Of a DNA stretch of 64,000 nucleotides, positions 49,500-60,974 are shown piece after piece; position 1 is the first letter of the stretch; each line of letters begins with the position of its first letter. Below the pieces are notes generated by a model that saw only the letters and a list, made by a program, of their open reading frames with translations, did not search any database and was not told where the DNA came from. Both the position numbers and the translations under genes were made by a program. The DNA comes from Neoechinorhynchus agilis (lineage: Eukaryota; Acanthocephala), in contig CM121341.1 in assembly GCA_051530055.1 (NCBI GenBank), positions 7,626,001-7,690,000 on the forward strand, read 5' to 3'.

Positions 49500-51590
49500 C
49501 GTGCTTTATAATTTTACCCTCGAAAAAGTTTGTCAATTTATTTCTCATTTTACTTTTGTATTTCTTATTTTATTTTCACGTGCTTTGGATTTTTGAAGGA
49601 GTTTGTCAATTTACTTCTTATTTTACTTTCACCTCCACACGATGAAAATACAATTTGTATTTCTTATTCTACTTTCCCTTTCTTCGGATTTTTGAAGAAG
49701 GAGTTTGTCAGTTTATTTCTTATTTTATTTTCATATCTAAGGATGAAAATACAATTTGTATTTCTTATTTTACTTTCCCGTGCTTTTAATTTTGGATGAA
49801 GCAGTTTGTCAGCTTAGATTTTTTAGGAACAATTTTTCAGCTTATTTTTTGTGTCAATTTCACATCCTCAGGATGAAAATCCAATTTATTTCTTATTTTA
49901 CTTTCCCGTTCTTTGGAGTTGTTAGGAACAATTTGTCAGCTTATTTCTTATTTTACTTTCCCGTACTTTGGAGTTTTTAGGAACAATTTGTCAGCTTATT
50001 TCTTATTTTACTTTCCCGTACTTTGGAGTTTTTAGGAACAATTTGTCAGCTTATTTCTTATTTTACTTTCCCGTACTTTTTATTTTTGAAGAAAGAGTTT
50101 GTCAGCTTATTTCTTGTGTCAATTTCACCTCCTCAGGATGAAAATATAATTTATTTCTTATTTTACTTTCCCCTACTGGAGTTTTTAGGAACAATTTGTC
50201 AGCTTATTTCTTATTTTACTTTCCCGTACTTTAGAGTTTAAGGAACAATTTGTCAGCTTATTTCTTATTTTACTTTCCCGTACTTTGGAGTTTTTAGGAA
50301 CAATTTGTCAGCTTATTTCTTATTTTACTTTCCCGTACTTTTTATTTTTGAAGAAAGAGTTTGTCAGCTTATTTCTTGTGTCAATTTCACCTCCTCAGGA
50401 TGAAAATATAATTTATTTCTTATTTTACTTTCCCTACTGGAGTTTTTAGGAACAATTTGTCAGCTTATTTCTTATTTTACTTTCCCGTACTTTGGAGTTT
50501 TTAGGAACAATTTGTCAGCTTATTTCTTATTTTACTTTCCCGTACTTTGAGTTTTTAGGAACAATTTGTCAGCTTATTTCTTATTTTACTTTCCCGTACT
50601 TTTTATTTTTGAAGAAAGAGTTTGTCAGCTTATTTCTTGTGTCAATTTCACCTCCTCAGGATGAAAATATAATTTATTTCTTATTTTACTTTCCCGTACT
50701 TGGAGTTTTTAGGAACAATTTGTCAGCTTATTTCTTATTTTACTTTCCCGTACTTTTTATTTTTGAAGAAAGAGTTTGTCAGCTTATTTCTTGTGTCAAT
50801 TTCACCTCCTCAGGATGAAAATATAATTTATTTCTTATTTTACTTTCCCGTACTTTGGAGTTTTTAGGAACAATTTGTCAGCTTATTTCTTATTTTACTT
50901 TCCCGTACTTTATTTTAGAAATTTGTCAGCTTATTTCTTATTTACTTTCCCGTACTTTGGAGTTTTTAGGAACAATTTGTCAGCTTATTTCTTATTTTAC
51001 TTTCCGTACTTTTTATTTTTGAGAAAGAGTTTGTCAGCTTATTTCTTGTGTCAATTTCACCTCCTCAGATGAAAATATAATTTATTTCTTATTTACTTTC
51101 CCGTACTTTGGAGTTTTTAGGAACAATTTGTCAGCTTATTTCTTATTTTACTTTCCGTACTTTTTATTTTTGAGAAAGAGTTTGTCAGCTTATTTCTTGT
51201 GTATTTCCTCTAGGATGAAAATATAATTTATTTCTTATTTTACTTTCCCTACTGGAGTTTTTAGGAACAATTTGTCAGCTTATTTCTTATTTTACTTTCC
51301 CGTACTTTGGAGTTTTTAGGAACAATTTGTCAGCTTATTTCTTATTTTACTTTCCCGTACTTTGGAGTTTTTAGGAACAATTTGTCAGCTTATTTCTTAT
51401 TTTACTTTTCCGTACTTTTTATTTTTGACGAAAGAGTTTGTCAGCTTATTTCTTATTTTACTTTCCCGTACTTTAGAGTTTTTAGGAACAATTTGTCCGC
51501 TTATTTCTTATTTTACTTTCCCGTACTTTTTATTTTTGACGAAAGAGTTTGTCAGCTTATTTCTTGTGTCACTTTCACTTGAGTGTTAAA
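49500..51590. repeat. compound minisatellite upstream of ACF1-like gene, ~55-bp subunits
   Basis: Subunits of TTTGTCAGCTTATTTCTTAT-TTTACTTTCCCGTACTTTGGAG (~55 bp) alternate with a longer variant that adds TCAATTTCACCTCCTCAGGATG, giving higher-order units of ~170-280 bp. Copies at the left end are more diverged than those in the middle. It ends about 145 bp before the ACF1-like ATG. Low-complexity hydrophobic frames inside it are not genes. Confidence 0.93.
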
Positions 51591-51735
51591 AGTTGCTAGC
51601 TATCCATTATAAAAGTTAGAAAAAAGGTTCAGACGTGATGAAAAGAAATCTACACGGTGGACTGGGACTCAAAGTTGTTTTTTGAACATTGTGATAGTTA
51701 ATAAACGTTCTTCTATCATTTTTGTAGATACTTTA

Positions 51736-54700
51736 ATGCCACTGCTTGGGAAATACTTGTATATAGAAAAGCGGGATAAGAATGGGGAGTTTGTCGTTCA
51801 ATCAACAAAGGAGCATTTCAACAGTCTACTGGAATGTGAAAGGCGGATAACATTCTACGGCAAGCACATTTGGACTAGTCGTGGGTGTCCAGATCGCACT
51901 ATGCCTTACATCGATGCATTAGCAATTGAACGGGATCTAAGGGACCAAGCATTGAAAGCCATACCTAGTGAAGTTTTTCAACGGTTTATTTTGACTCACG
52001 TTCACATGTCACGATTGCGATTGTCGCAGTTACTACCAGAATTCTCAACTATATTCGCTAGTCGATGTCTTATTGGTGAACGTGTGGCTGTGAGAAACGG
52101 TAAACGGAAAAATCCCCCGAGCGGTGTTGTTACTAATGTTCACGAAGTGAAAAATGCCAATGAATCTGAGTATTTTCACGAAGTTCAACTCGATGGAGAG
52201 GAATTAAGAGTGTCTAATTTAAAGAGGATCGATCTTCAGAGACGGGATCGGTGTCCGACTCAAGCATCAATCAAACTGTTCCTACAAGCGACCGCATATC
52301 GATTTGGCCTTAATATCGGTTCATTATGGTTTGTGATCGATGAAGAAATGCAACGTAAGTTCGGAATTGTATGTGATTTGTTGGTTCCAGTGTGCAAAGC
52401 CAATCCGCCGGGAAACGACGTGAATGAGTCTTTTAAGGAAGTTTTAAGGGTTACTGTGCGCGCATTTGCCCTCTTTTCAGAGGATCTGTCACTGGCTGAT
52501 AATCCCGAATGCTACCGACCTTATCTTGGTGGAGAACACGGACAAAGGACTTTAAGTCAATACTTCTCTGGGTACACGAAGATAGCCACGAAACTTGAGT
52601 CTTCTGATTCACTAAAAATCTTATTTAATGCGGATTCAATTGGGAATTTTCCTGAGATTCGCGAGCTTAGTTGCTCAGTCCGCATTTCATAGATTGCGAA
52701 CTCCTATCCGCAAGTTCATTACTTAGATTCTAAAAAATATTATTTTATGCGGATTCAATTGGGAATTTTCCTGAGATTCGCGAGCTTAGTTGCTCAGTCC
52801 GAATTTCATAGATTGCGAACTCTTATCCGCAAGTTCATTGTTTAGATTTTTTGGAATTACTCTAAACTTGTATAGTTTTCCCACGACTGAAATATTTTTT
52901 CATCTAAACTTTTGAATATATATATGAAACATCTTATTGTTTGTTTCTCGCTTTAATTCTTGATAAGGAGAAGTTTTGTCATGGACGAATTCGGAATTTC
53001 CTCCCGTCGAAGTTCGCCTTCGGATCAAGAAAATTACGTCGTTGTAACAAGTAAGGACAAATCGGGAAACCATGTAAAGGGTCACGAAGCGAAAAGGACG
53101 AATACAAAGAATCGGGAATTACAAATAGTCAATAAAATCAACCGGTCGGAGTCAGTGAACACATTCAAAGATACAGTTGATTTGCAGGAACGTCTTCAAA
53201 AGCTTATGATTGGAATTCAGCAAACTTCTCGTTCTGCTGCTGCTCCACCTTCACCCAGTCCACCACGCGGACCAAAGTACAAACCTTCGGATTTTGCGCG
53301 TCCTCTAATGGAAGGTGGCATCGATCCTGGCCTCTGTGGGAACATTCTGTTTATAGGCGAGTTTTTCTCGCAATACGAGAAAGCCCTTTTCAATTATTGG
53401 AAGAACGCTGCTCCTACGTATTACAATGGAGATGGTCCAAAGATCAAATCGGTACAGAGTGCCAATCTTCTGAAGTTAGTTGGTCGCCTAAATCTAGGGA
53501 CGAACGACCGTCAAAATGATTTAAACGTATTTGTTAAAATCATCAATACATTGTCGTCAGCTCTCATCTCAAACGCACATTTAACCTTGCTTCCATTCTC
53601 AACATCGCTTCCGAGCATCCAAACTAACATATATTGTGCCCTAGAAATAATTCGACTACTTCGATCTCATCCACGATCATTACAAAGCATTGAAACTTTA
53701 AATGTAATCGATTGTATTAGTGCGTCAAATGAGCCAGCCTATTTCAAGATAATCTGTAGTCGAAGTTTTGCTAATGTGAGCGTTGAAATTATTGTGGCTG
53801 TCATTGTGGATGTTTGCAACTTGATTTTATCGTCTGAGATGATATCGAATTGGATGACATCCAAAGTAGATTCATTAAGGAAAAATGTTGCTAGTTTGCA
53901 AGATTTAAGGAAACAATTTAAAAATTACATTGCGGAAAAACGAAAGGTTGCAAAGATTGTCAATGAGATAAGAAAGGAAACTGATGGAATGAGAACAACT
54001 TGTATGGAGAGGCAAACTGCTTTATCACACAAAAGCTCCAATTTGTCCAATATGAGCATTGAAGAGTTGGAAACTAGATTAGGGCATGAATCCGATTTTT
54101 TTAACCCGTGTAATATGATTTTTTTAAATATCGACGACACAATGTGTCGGTTAGAATCTCTCTCTTAAATCGAATCTCGGATTGGTGCATTTATGTTCAA
54201 TTGAACGTGACATGGAACGCGAGAAATCCGATTTGAACAGAGAAATTAGGATTGAGCCCATTTATAGCAACGACGAATGCTGTATATGGCAATTTAGTGG
54301 TCTTCAAGGAGTTGTAATCGAAGAGCGATTGAACATGAAGACCACTGGTCTATATGTTATGGACGACACAACTCGCATGGATGAATTTTTTACCACACAC
54401 CCATTTGAGTGTCCTGCTTGGCTTCCGATTGTTCGTAAAAGTTTACAGAAATCGATTGAGTGCACTCAGGTGGAGCCTTTGTTGGGTATTATTGGTGAAG
54501 TATTTGTGAGTGATTGGCGCGATGCTATACGAGATTATCTAAACGGTTTTGTGAACCGTCTTTATGATGGGACTCTTGCGGAGATTAAAAACCGGATCGG
54601 GTTTATGCGTGACTTGGAGAACACGTTCACTGAAGAAGCATTTCGTCATTGCTGTTATTTGGCTTACTCTTTTGTACTGACCAAATTCACATTGCCTAAA

Positions 54701-55234
54701 AGTGTCTACTCACTTCCTAATGAGTTCAATGAGCTGCTTACGTTCGCTGACTGTCCCTCAAAACTTGCCATGGTAATCGCTTTAATGGACGCTGGGGTTG
54801 ATTGGTCAAAGTCAAGCGCGGGATTATCTTGCCAGATTTGTAATAACGACAAGCCCGAACTCGGCTTGATTTTATGCGACCTATGCAACCGACCTTTTCA
54901 CGCTCAATGTGTATCATTTTTGGACTCGGATAAGTTTGAATGTCCAAAATGCCGTCCTATGAACAATCAAGATCCAATTCCTCGAAAACGAACGGCTACC
55001 GTTGGTTGTACCACAAGGCATAAGACAGTTAAGAAGATCTGCGCTGTTTGTCAGGAGGATGCCACGGACGCTATTCAATGTAATGGTTGTGAGAAATTGT
55101 ATCATTTTACGTGCCATAATCCTGCCGTGAGACGGGGATGCGTTGCGAAATTGTGGAGGTGTTCAGGATGCCGAGTTGCAAGGCACGCGAGATCGTCGCC
55201 TGATTACGATTCAAACTCCAATTCACCATCGTGA
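51736..55234 (+). CDS. BAZ1A/ACF1: ACF1/BAZ1A-type chromatin-remodelling subunit
   Basis: Non-catalytic partner of ISWI that spaces nucleosomes. Proposed exons 51736-52571, 52968-54149, 54241-55234 give 1003 aa in frame. WAC domain (residues 1-~115): MPLLGKYLYI, FNSLLECERRITFYGKHIWTS, AIPSEVFQRFILTHVHMSRLR. Then DDT-like GNILFIGEFFSQYEKAL (~395), a WHIM-like helical part and coiled coil, a tract like the BAZ1A region before its zinc finger (YDGTLAEIKNR, WSKSSAGLSCQIC), a PHD finger (CQICNNDKPELGLILCDLCNRPFHAQC...CPKC) and a second, shorter PHD-like CxxC...HFTC...CSGC. No bromodomain follows (BAZ1A has one). TTTTTGTAG eight bases before the ATG is a likely trans-splice acceptor. The first intron, with a 118-bp tandem duplication, is the least certain; the gene could alternatively be split at 52692. 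Confidence 0.82.
52614..52851. repeat. two-copy tandem duplication, ~118 bp
   Basis: TATGCGGATTCAATTGGGAA-type unit at 52627-52732 repeats at 52745-52851 with a few differences. It covers the end of the first ACF1-like open frame and most of its first intron. Confidence 0.9.
54150..54240 (+). other. ACF1-like intron 2
   Basis: 91 bp, donor TGTCG|GTTAGA and acceptor TTTGAACAG|AGAA; joining keeps the frame (MCREIRIEPIYSNDE). It contains the stop of the preceding open frame. Confidence 0.65.
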
Positions 55235-55644
55235 TTTAAATACGAATGTTCGGGAGTGTGCATTTGCGTGGTGTCTCGAAAATTTGAAGCTCTCTAAAAC
55301 ATCCAAAGTGCCTTCGTCTGCATATACATATTAAATCTAATCTCGGAGGAATTGTGGTGATTCTAATCCGCCCCCAGTCGGATAAAAACGTATTTTATTG
55401 CATTGAAACAAGTTTTATCCGATGAGGAGCGCGACAGGGATTATAACCATAACAATTCAAACTGTATCTCATCTTAACACATTTTCTCTTTCTGTGAACG
55501 ATCTTATAGAATTTCTTAATTAGTAAAATTAATTTCTTAAAACGCACACTATAAATTCTATGAATGAACGTAGTTTCTTTTTCTTCAAATGTTATGTTTG
55601 TCCGGCAGCTTCCTTGATGGCCACGGCATGGCCGCGGCATTGCC
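55235..55644 (+). other. ACF1-like 3' flank
   Basis: Non-coding, AT-rich, with a short GC-rich palindromic patch at 55621-55640 (CACGGCATGGCCGCGGCATT). No gene recognised. Confidence 0.35.
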
Positions 55645-56200
55645 GCATCGGGACGGTCCGATTCCGAAAATGTGAGTTCATATTCTCAATATGACTATAT
55701 CGGTTTCTTGAGTTATTCGTGTCGCAATGTTCAGTTAAAGAATTTCTTAATTAATAAAATTAATTGAAATCTTTAATTGGATTTAAATTGGTCCATCGGG
55801 ACAGTCCGATTCCGAAAATGTGAGTTCAAATTCTCGATATGACTATATCGGTTTCTTGAGTTATTCGTGTCGCAATGTTCAGTTAAAGAATTTCTTAATT
55901 AATAAAATTAATTGAAATCTTTAATTGGATTTAAATTGGTCCATCGGGACAGTCCGATTCCGAAAATGTGAGTTCAAATTCTCGATATGACTATATCGGT
56001 TTTTTGAGTTATTCGTGTCACAATGTTCAGTTAAATAATTTTAAAGAATTTCTTAATTACTACCTAATTAAGACTGACGAAGATCTTCAATTAGAATTAA
56101 ATTGGCCCGCCGTAACGGCCCCGATTGCGATAATGTGGGCTCAGATTCTCGGTATGACTATATCGGTTTCTTGAGTTATTCGCATCGCAATGTCCATTTA
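55645..56200. repeat. minisatellite, ~148-bp unit, 3-4 copies
   Basis: TCGGGACAGTCCGATTCCGA recurs at about 55650, 55798 and 55945, with a diverged fourth unit from 56105. Each unit has GATATGACTATATCGG, an internal palindrome. Confidence 0.9.
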
Positions 56201-56239
56201 AACAATTAAAAAAAAATTTCTTTATTACTACTTAAAACA

Positions 56240-57270
56240 TCTAAAAACCTACGAAACCTTGCTCGTAACATTTTGACACAGTCGGCAAATAGTGATAAAC
56301 TTTTATTTTAAAAATGCTCGCATTGCTCCGGACTAACGAATTTCTCGTTTGTGGAACTTCTTGTTTCTCTTCTCTGCCCATATTTAAAGGGGTCCCCAAG
56401 GCGCCGTACTTTCCCCTTTCTTTGACATTTTTCAAAATGACCTATATCCCCTCACTATATCTACCAAATATTTTCTGTATGCAGATGACCTCACAGTCAT
56501 TACCATCGCATCTCCCTCTCTCCCCACAACCATGGACGAGCTCAACCATCTCATTTCCTCGCTCTCCACCCTAAACCACTCCCTAAATTTATACAAATCT
56601 TTTGAGCTTGTCCCCCACATTTCCAGACGCAATCTTATCCCCACGCCTCTCCCTCTCCCCATCCAACGCTGCTCTTCTCTCCAAATACTGGGCGTGATTT
56701 TAAAAGAAAACCATAAATGGGATGCCCACCTTTCATTTACCCTCTCAAAAACAAACCCTCGTCTTTATCTTCTCAAACTCCTCCGGCGTCTCGGCGTATC
56801 CCCTAAACACCTTGCCCACTTTTATCCTTCTGCCATACTCCCTTTCCTTACACTTTCCCCACTTTTCTCACCGCCAATGCTCTCCATTCCCTCGAAAGCT
56901 TCCACAAGAGAGCAGCGAGAATATGCGGGACTTCACTTTCTCCCCTCGACGCCCACCTCCACCCCATTCTCTCCAAAAACGCCCTCCGTCTTCTTCAAAC
57001 CCCTCCACCCCGGAACCCCAACCTTTATCATACCCCCTCGCTCGTACCACCCTCTACCAAAAATCTTTCCTTCCCCAAACCCAATCTTTCCTTAACAACC
57101 GGGGAACAAGGAAAGACTCCCAATCGGTCATCTCCTTTACTTCAAAGACAAGTCCCACCTCCCTTGCCTTCAACATCCGACATCCAGAACACTTCAGCAA
57201 AGATAGATGCTGGCAAGTATATGGATCGTTATTCTTAATTAATAAAACGTGTATACATATTCCTGATTAA
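56240..57270 (+). mobile_element. LINE reverse-transcriptase fragment (CR1/Jockey-like)
   Basis: Reads, with at least one frame change, QGAVLSPF then FLYADDLTVITIA (the catalytic YADD box), a thumb-like LGVILKENHKWDAHLSFTLSKT and LYLLKLLRRLGV. This order is the C-terminal half of a non-LTR reverse transcriptase. The 'VPQG' box is split by a one-base shift near 56395. Dead copy; the base composition is pyrimidine-rich on this strand, unlike the neighbouring genes. Confidence 0.8.
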
Positions 57271-57299
57271 AACTTACAAGCAATAGAGGTTTTTTACAA

Positions 57300-58090
57300 T
57301 TATTAAAGAACACTAGACGATTTAGATACCGATACCGCTACTACCGACGACACCGATGCCGTCTCCTCGCTTCGCTCCGAACATGGATGCTAGACAACAA
57401 TATGAAGACGGAAACCTGCCCGCCCAAAACGAGCTGCCTGTGTCATCTGGGGGATTGGGCGTTCGGGCGCTAGTAGACCTTGCCAGACTTTCTTGGATCG
57501 TATGAGGGGAGTCAACCGATAGCGAAGATAATTCTAAGGGCAAAGTTTTGTCTTGACCGGGATTTCGTGGTGGCGGTTGAGGAATGGTGCCAGCAGACAG
57601 GCGCTGACCATATTCCCGTGAATGGCCTCAGACAGTCGATCTGGGACGGACCTCTCGTCGCGAGAGCTCACAGCTCTCTACTTTCAGGTTCTCGCGATGG
57701 GGTCGTCCGAGCTAGACCGTTGGCAGTTTCGACACGAGAATCGGGGGCGTGTTTGGAGGCTGTTCCTCTGGCATCTTTGGGAACTCTTCTCACTGATGAG
57801 GTAACGAGGATCGCAGTGTCCTTAAGACTTGGTCTCTTGATATGCACGCTTCATCGCTGTCGATGTGGGTCTTTGGTTGATGCTTTCGGGCGACACGGTC
57901 TCGTCTGCAGAAGGTCAGGAGGAAGGTTCTCACGCCATTCTGAAATCAATAACGCAATTTCTCGGGCATTAAGAACGGCGAACTTCCCCAACATCTTGGA
58001 ACCCGCTCTTCTTTGTCGACTAGACGGCCGTCAACCTGACGGAATTTCGGTCTTCCCGTGGCGGCAAGGCAAAACAGTACATTGAACCTT
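57300..58090 (+). mobile_element. fossil fragment of an uncharacterised transposon ORF
   Basis: GGLGVRALVDLA, then in a longer frame (57480-58085) VSLRLGLLICTLHRCRCG, DAFGRHGLVCRRSGGRFSRHSEINNAI and DGRQPDGISVFPW. I remember this C.CG...G.HGL.C..S.GR..RH..(I)N pattern from the region after the reverse transcriptase in mobile elements of many invertebrates; the element class is uncertain. Broken copy. Confidence 0.5.
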
Positions 58091-59040
58091 CATTATTGCC
58101 TTTAAATCGTCTGATGGCAATTTAAAGACTTTAATAAGGTCGCAGATATCAGAACTTGTGGTTCCATTGACTTTGAAATCCATTTGCTTCAATGTCTTGT
58201 GGGTAATCGATATCCTGCATTCGTAAAATTCAAAAGTACTGAACATTAAATTAACATCAAAAGGTAGAACCTCATCAACGTCATCATGGAACATCTCAGT
58301 GTACGAAATTGAATCCGGTATTTAAAATTGCAATAATTTGAAACAATTCCATAATTGCGATCAAAACGTAGAGATTTTTTCCGATTAGCCTAACGATTCA
58401 TGTAGATGAGTTGTAGGATCACTTCCATTCTTGGACCGTTTGAAAAGGTTGCCGGGACGCCACGAGTGTGGACACCCTCGCGCAGTAAGCAACATTCCGT
58501 AATCTCTTGAAATCGCTGGAGGTGCAGCGGAAAGGAGGAAGGTACGAAAATATAGGGATTTAGCAAAGGTCCACTATTTTGTCCCCTTCGAAGTAGAGAC
58601 GTATGGAGCGCATGGCAGCTCGGCACTCTGCTCCAGGATTGTATCTCGTTTGCAGTACAACGAGGCAATGCTGCTAGCGTGATAGCGAAAGCCGAGGAAG
58701 GAGAAAAGCTCCAATTTTGCGGACGGTGGTGATTGCACGTTTTGTGCTTCATTATTGTAAAACCTAGAAAAGTAAAAAAAGTAAAAAAAATTAGAATCCT
58801 GTTTTAAAAATCTCTCGTTCTCGAACCAGGATAGCATGAACATTGGTTATCAAGAGACTATTCTCCTTCTAAGGATGAAGAAGGCTCTGTTCGAAAACGG
58901 GAGATATCCTCTGGACCAATTTATTGGCAAGTATTCCACCCGATAGCTAACTTTAGATTCTCCTCCTTTGACGTTTATAAAGCAAATAAACGCTTTTAAT
59001 CATGTAGATAAAAGGTAATAAATCCGATTTGATTCCTAAC
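58091..59040. other. intergenic with a dispersed repeat
   Basis: 58390-58752 is open on the minus strand, but its sequence is repeat-derived: 58667-58716 matches 26566-26615. The rest is unique AT-rich DNA without recognisable genes. Confidence 0.4.
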
Positions 59041-59375
59041 CACCAAATATAAAAATGGAGAAGTCAAGTCCTAAAAACAACGACTCGAAACTACAACCTT
59101 AGGCCACGAAATGCGAGAGGGCAGGTTCTAAAAAACAATGTATCAAAACTACAACTTTAAACCACGAAATTCGAGAGGGCAGGTTCTAAAAAACAATGAG
59201 TCAAAACTGTAACCTTAAACCACCAAATATAAAAATGCGCATAGCCAAGTCCTAAAACATTTCTACATTAGTTGACGACTACTCAAATAACGGTTTCAAC
59301 CACCAAATATAAAAACGCACAAATCCAAGTCCTAAAACATTTCTACATTAGTTGACTACTCAAATAACGGTTAAG
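59041..59375 (+). promoter_or_regulatory. tandemly repeated promoter-like array before the convertase gene
   Basis: Five units starting at CCACCAAATATAAAAA or CCACGAAAT..GAG (about 59041, 59101, 59162, 59220, 59300), the first three ~60 bp and the last two ~79 bp. Three units include AAATATAAAAA, a TATA-like box. The last unit ends three to five bases before the ATG at 59378. Confidence 0.75.
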
Positions 59376-59377
59376 TT

Positions 59378-60974
59378 ATGTTAACAATCTTTCTGTTTCT
59401 TTTCTCCGTGCCCATTGCCTATAATCTACCGAAAAGCGGAAATTTATCTGTTCATTCGAGCAATTCTTCATTATCAGCATCAACTCCATCATCACTGGTT
59501 AACGTCGAGAAACGGCCCGATAGTTGGTATCTTCACCGATCTGCATATAATATCGAAAGGGTTTGGAACGAGGGTTATACTGGAAAAGGTGTCGTTGTGG
59601 GTATAATCGATTATGGTATCGAACAAGATCATCCTGATTTAAAGGATCGCGTCTTGGCGACACTGCCCAACTCGAGCGTTTTTACTGAGCATGGCAATGG
59701 CTGTGCCGGAATTATAGCTGGGAAGCCGGACAACAACATTTGCGGCGTGGGTATAGCCTATGATTCCAAAATTATCAGCTTAAACGAACATCCATCATTT
59801 GGTCTTTTTTATGATCGAAATAAGCCCCTCGAAGGAACCTTCGGCTTAAAAGAGCAGCGATGCATAATCTTTCTTGGACTTATATTCCTTAGCTTAATAT
59901 CGCTAAATAATGCAACGCTGCACAATAAATTCAACGATTGATATTTATAGCATGTCCCGTGGCGCTCCGGATGACGGTCGCTCGGTTGGGGAAATACATG
60001 AGTATGAACATCGGATATTTGCTAATAATGCCCGGTTAGGGCGTAATGGATTAGGATCTTCCCTTGTTATTGCCTCTGGTAATGGTGGTAATTTGTTTGA
60101 TAATTGTGCCGCCGATGAACGAGTGAATTCCCATTACGCGATTGCAGTGGCTGCTATTCTAAGAAACCATTCATCGCCGTTTTACGCTGAAAAATGTGCC
60201 GCCATCATGACAAGTGGATATACCAGCGATGGCTCTTCAAATCGGATAATAACTGCTGGTCTAAATGGTACGTGTCGAGATTTTGATGGAACATCAACCG
60301 TCGCTCCAATGGTAGCAGCCATTATTGCACTTGGACTTGAAGCAAATCCCCATCTCGACTACAGACAAATCCAGTATTTGGTAGTTATGTCGTCCTTTAG
60401 GCATGATAACATGACATCTTATTGGCCTACGGATGAACACTGGCGGAAAAATGGAGCTGGTTATTGGGTAAGTAGATATTTTGGGTTTGGAATTCTTGAT
60501 CCCAAATCTTTTGTGGATAACGCCATTGCGATGAAAGGCCGTAAACTGCCAAAATCTAATATCTGTGAAGTTTACATAACCGCCTCCACTTGGCTGCGAG
60601 AAGATTCTATGGAAAGTTTCCGAGTTTATACCGATGCCTGCAAATCATCATCGTCTGCGATCACCAGTTTGGAACATGTAATTCTAAATGTTACAATCAA
60701 ACCTTCTATGTTTCCTGGACAAAGAGGAAAACTGAGAATTGTGCTTGTGTCTCCTACCAATAACAGTGTGGAAATGTTGGATATTCGGCCTTTTGACACT
60801 GATAGACGTAAAGGATTTAAGAATTGGCAGTTTACGTCGGTGCTCAATTGGTTCGAAGATCCGAGAGGTTATTGGGAAGTACAAGTATTTAATTCCGATC
60901 AATATGGCTCATTCGAAGTGCATAAGATAGATATGATGTTGATCGGTGTCAATGGAAATCCTTTAAAAACATGA
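59378..60974 (+). CDS. kexin/furin-type proprotein convertase (S8B)
   Basis: Secretory-pathway serine protease cutting precursors after basic pairs. Signal peptide MLTIFLFLFSVPIAYN, then an unusually short pro-region ending NVEKR. Catalytic Asp in GVVVGIIDYGIEQDHPDL, His in TEHGNGCAG, oxyanion Asn in VIASGNGGN, Ser in DFDGTSTVAPMVAAIIALGLEAN. A P-domain follows (residues ~380-505: RGKLRIVLVSP..N, FKNWQFTSVLNWFEDPRGYWEVQV). No Cys-rich or transmembrane tail, so it is soluble like PC2 or AEX-5. Compared with furin it lacks most of the prodomain and ~15 residues before the His. The frame changes between 59854 and 59921, inside an inverted-repeat-bounded insert; leaving out 59860-59917 gives 512 aa through the conserved DIYSMSRGAPDDG. 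Could be real with an unusual intron, or newly damaged. Confidence 0.78.
59854..59921. other. inverted-repeat-bounded insert in convertase gene
   Basis: 68 bp beginning GCAGCGATGCATAATC and ending with the complement of GCAGCGTTGCATTATT (13 of 16 match). It contains no GT donor, yet about 58 bp must be left out to join the two halves of the catalytic domain. Confidence 0.55.

Noticed and set aside
49530-51590. Hydrophobic repeated frames (FVSLFLI, LISYFTFPYF)
   Set aside because: Low-complexity translation of a minisatellite; frames break and restart with unit-length changes.
55800-56000. GAGTTCAAATTCTC as a tRNA T-arm
   Set aside because: The stem is out of register, there is no acceptor or anticodon arm around it, and it repeats as part of a minisatellite.
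58390-58752. 120-aa minus-strand open frame
   Set aside because: Overlaps a dispersed repeat also found at 26.57 kb; likely a chance frame in repeat DNA.
59860-59917. U12-type (AT-AC) intron in the convertase gene
   Set aside because: TTCCTTAGC resembles a minor branch site, but it lies too far from the 3' end, and the 5' end does not fit ATATCCTT.
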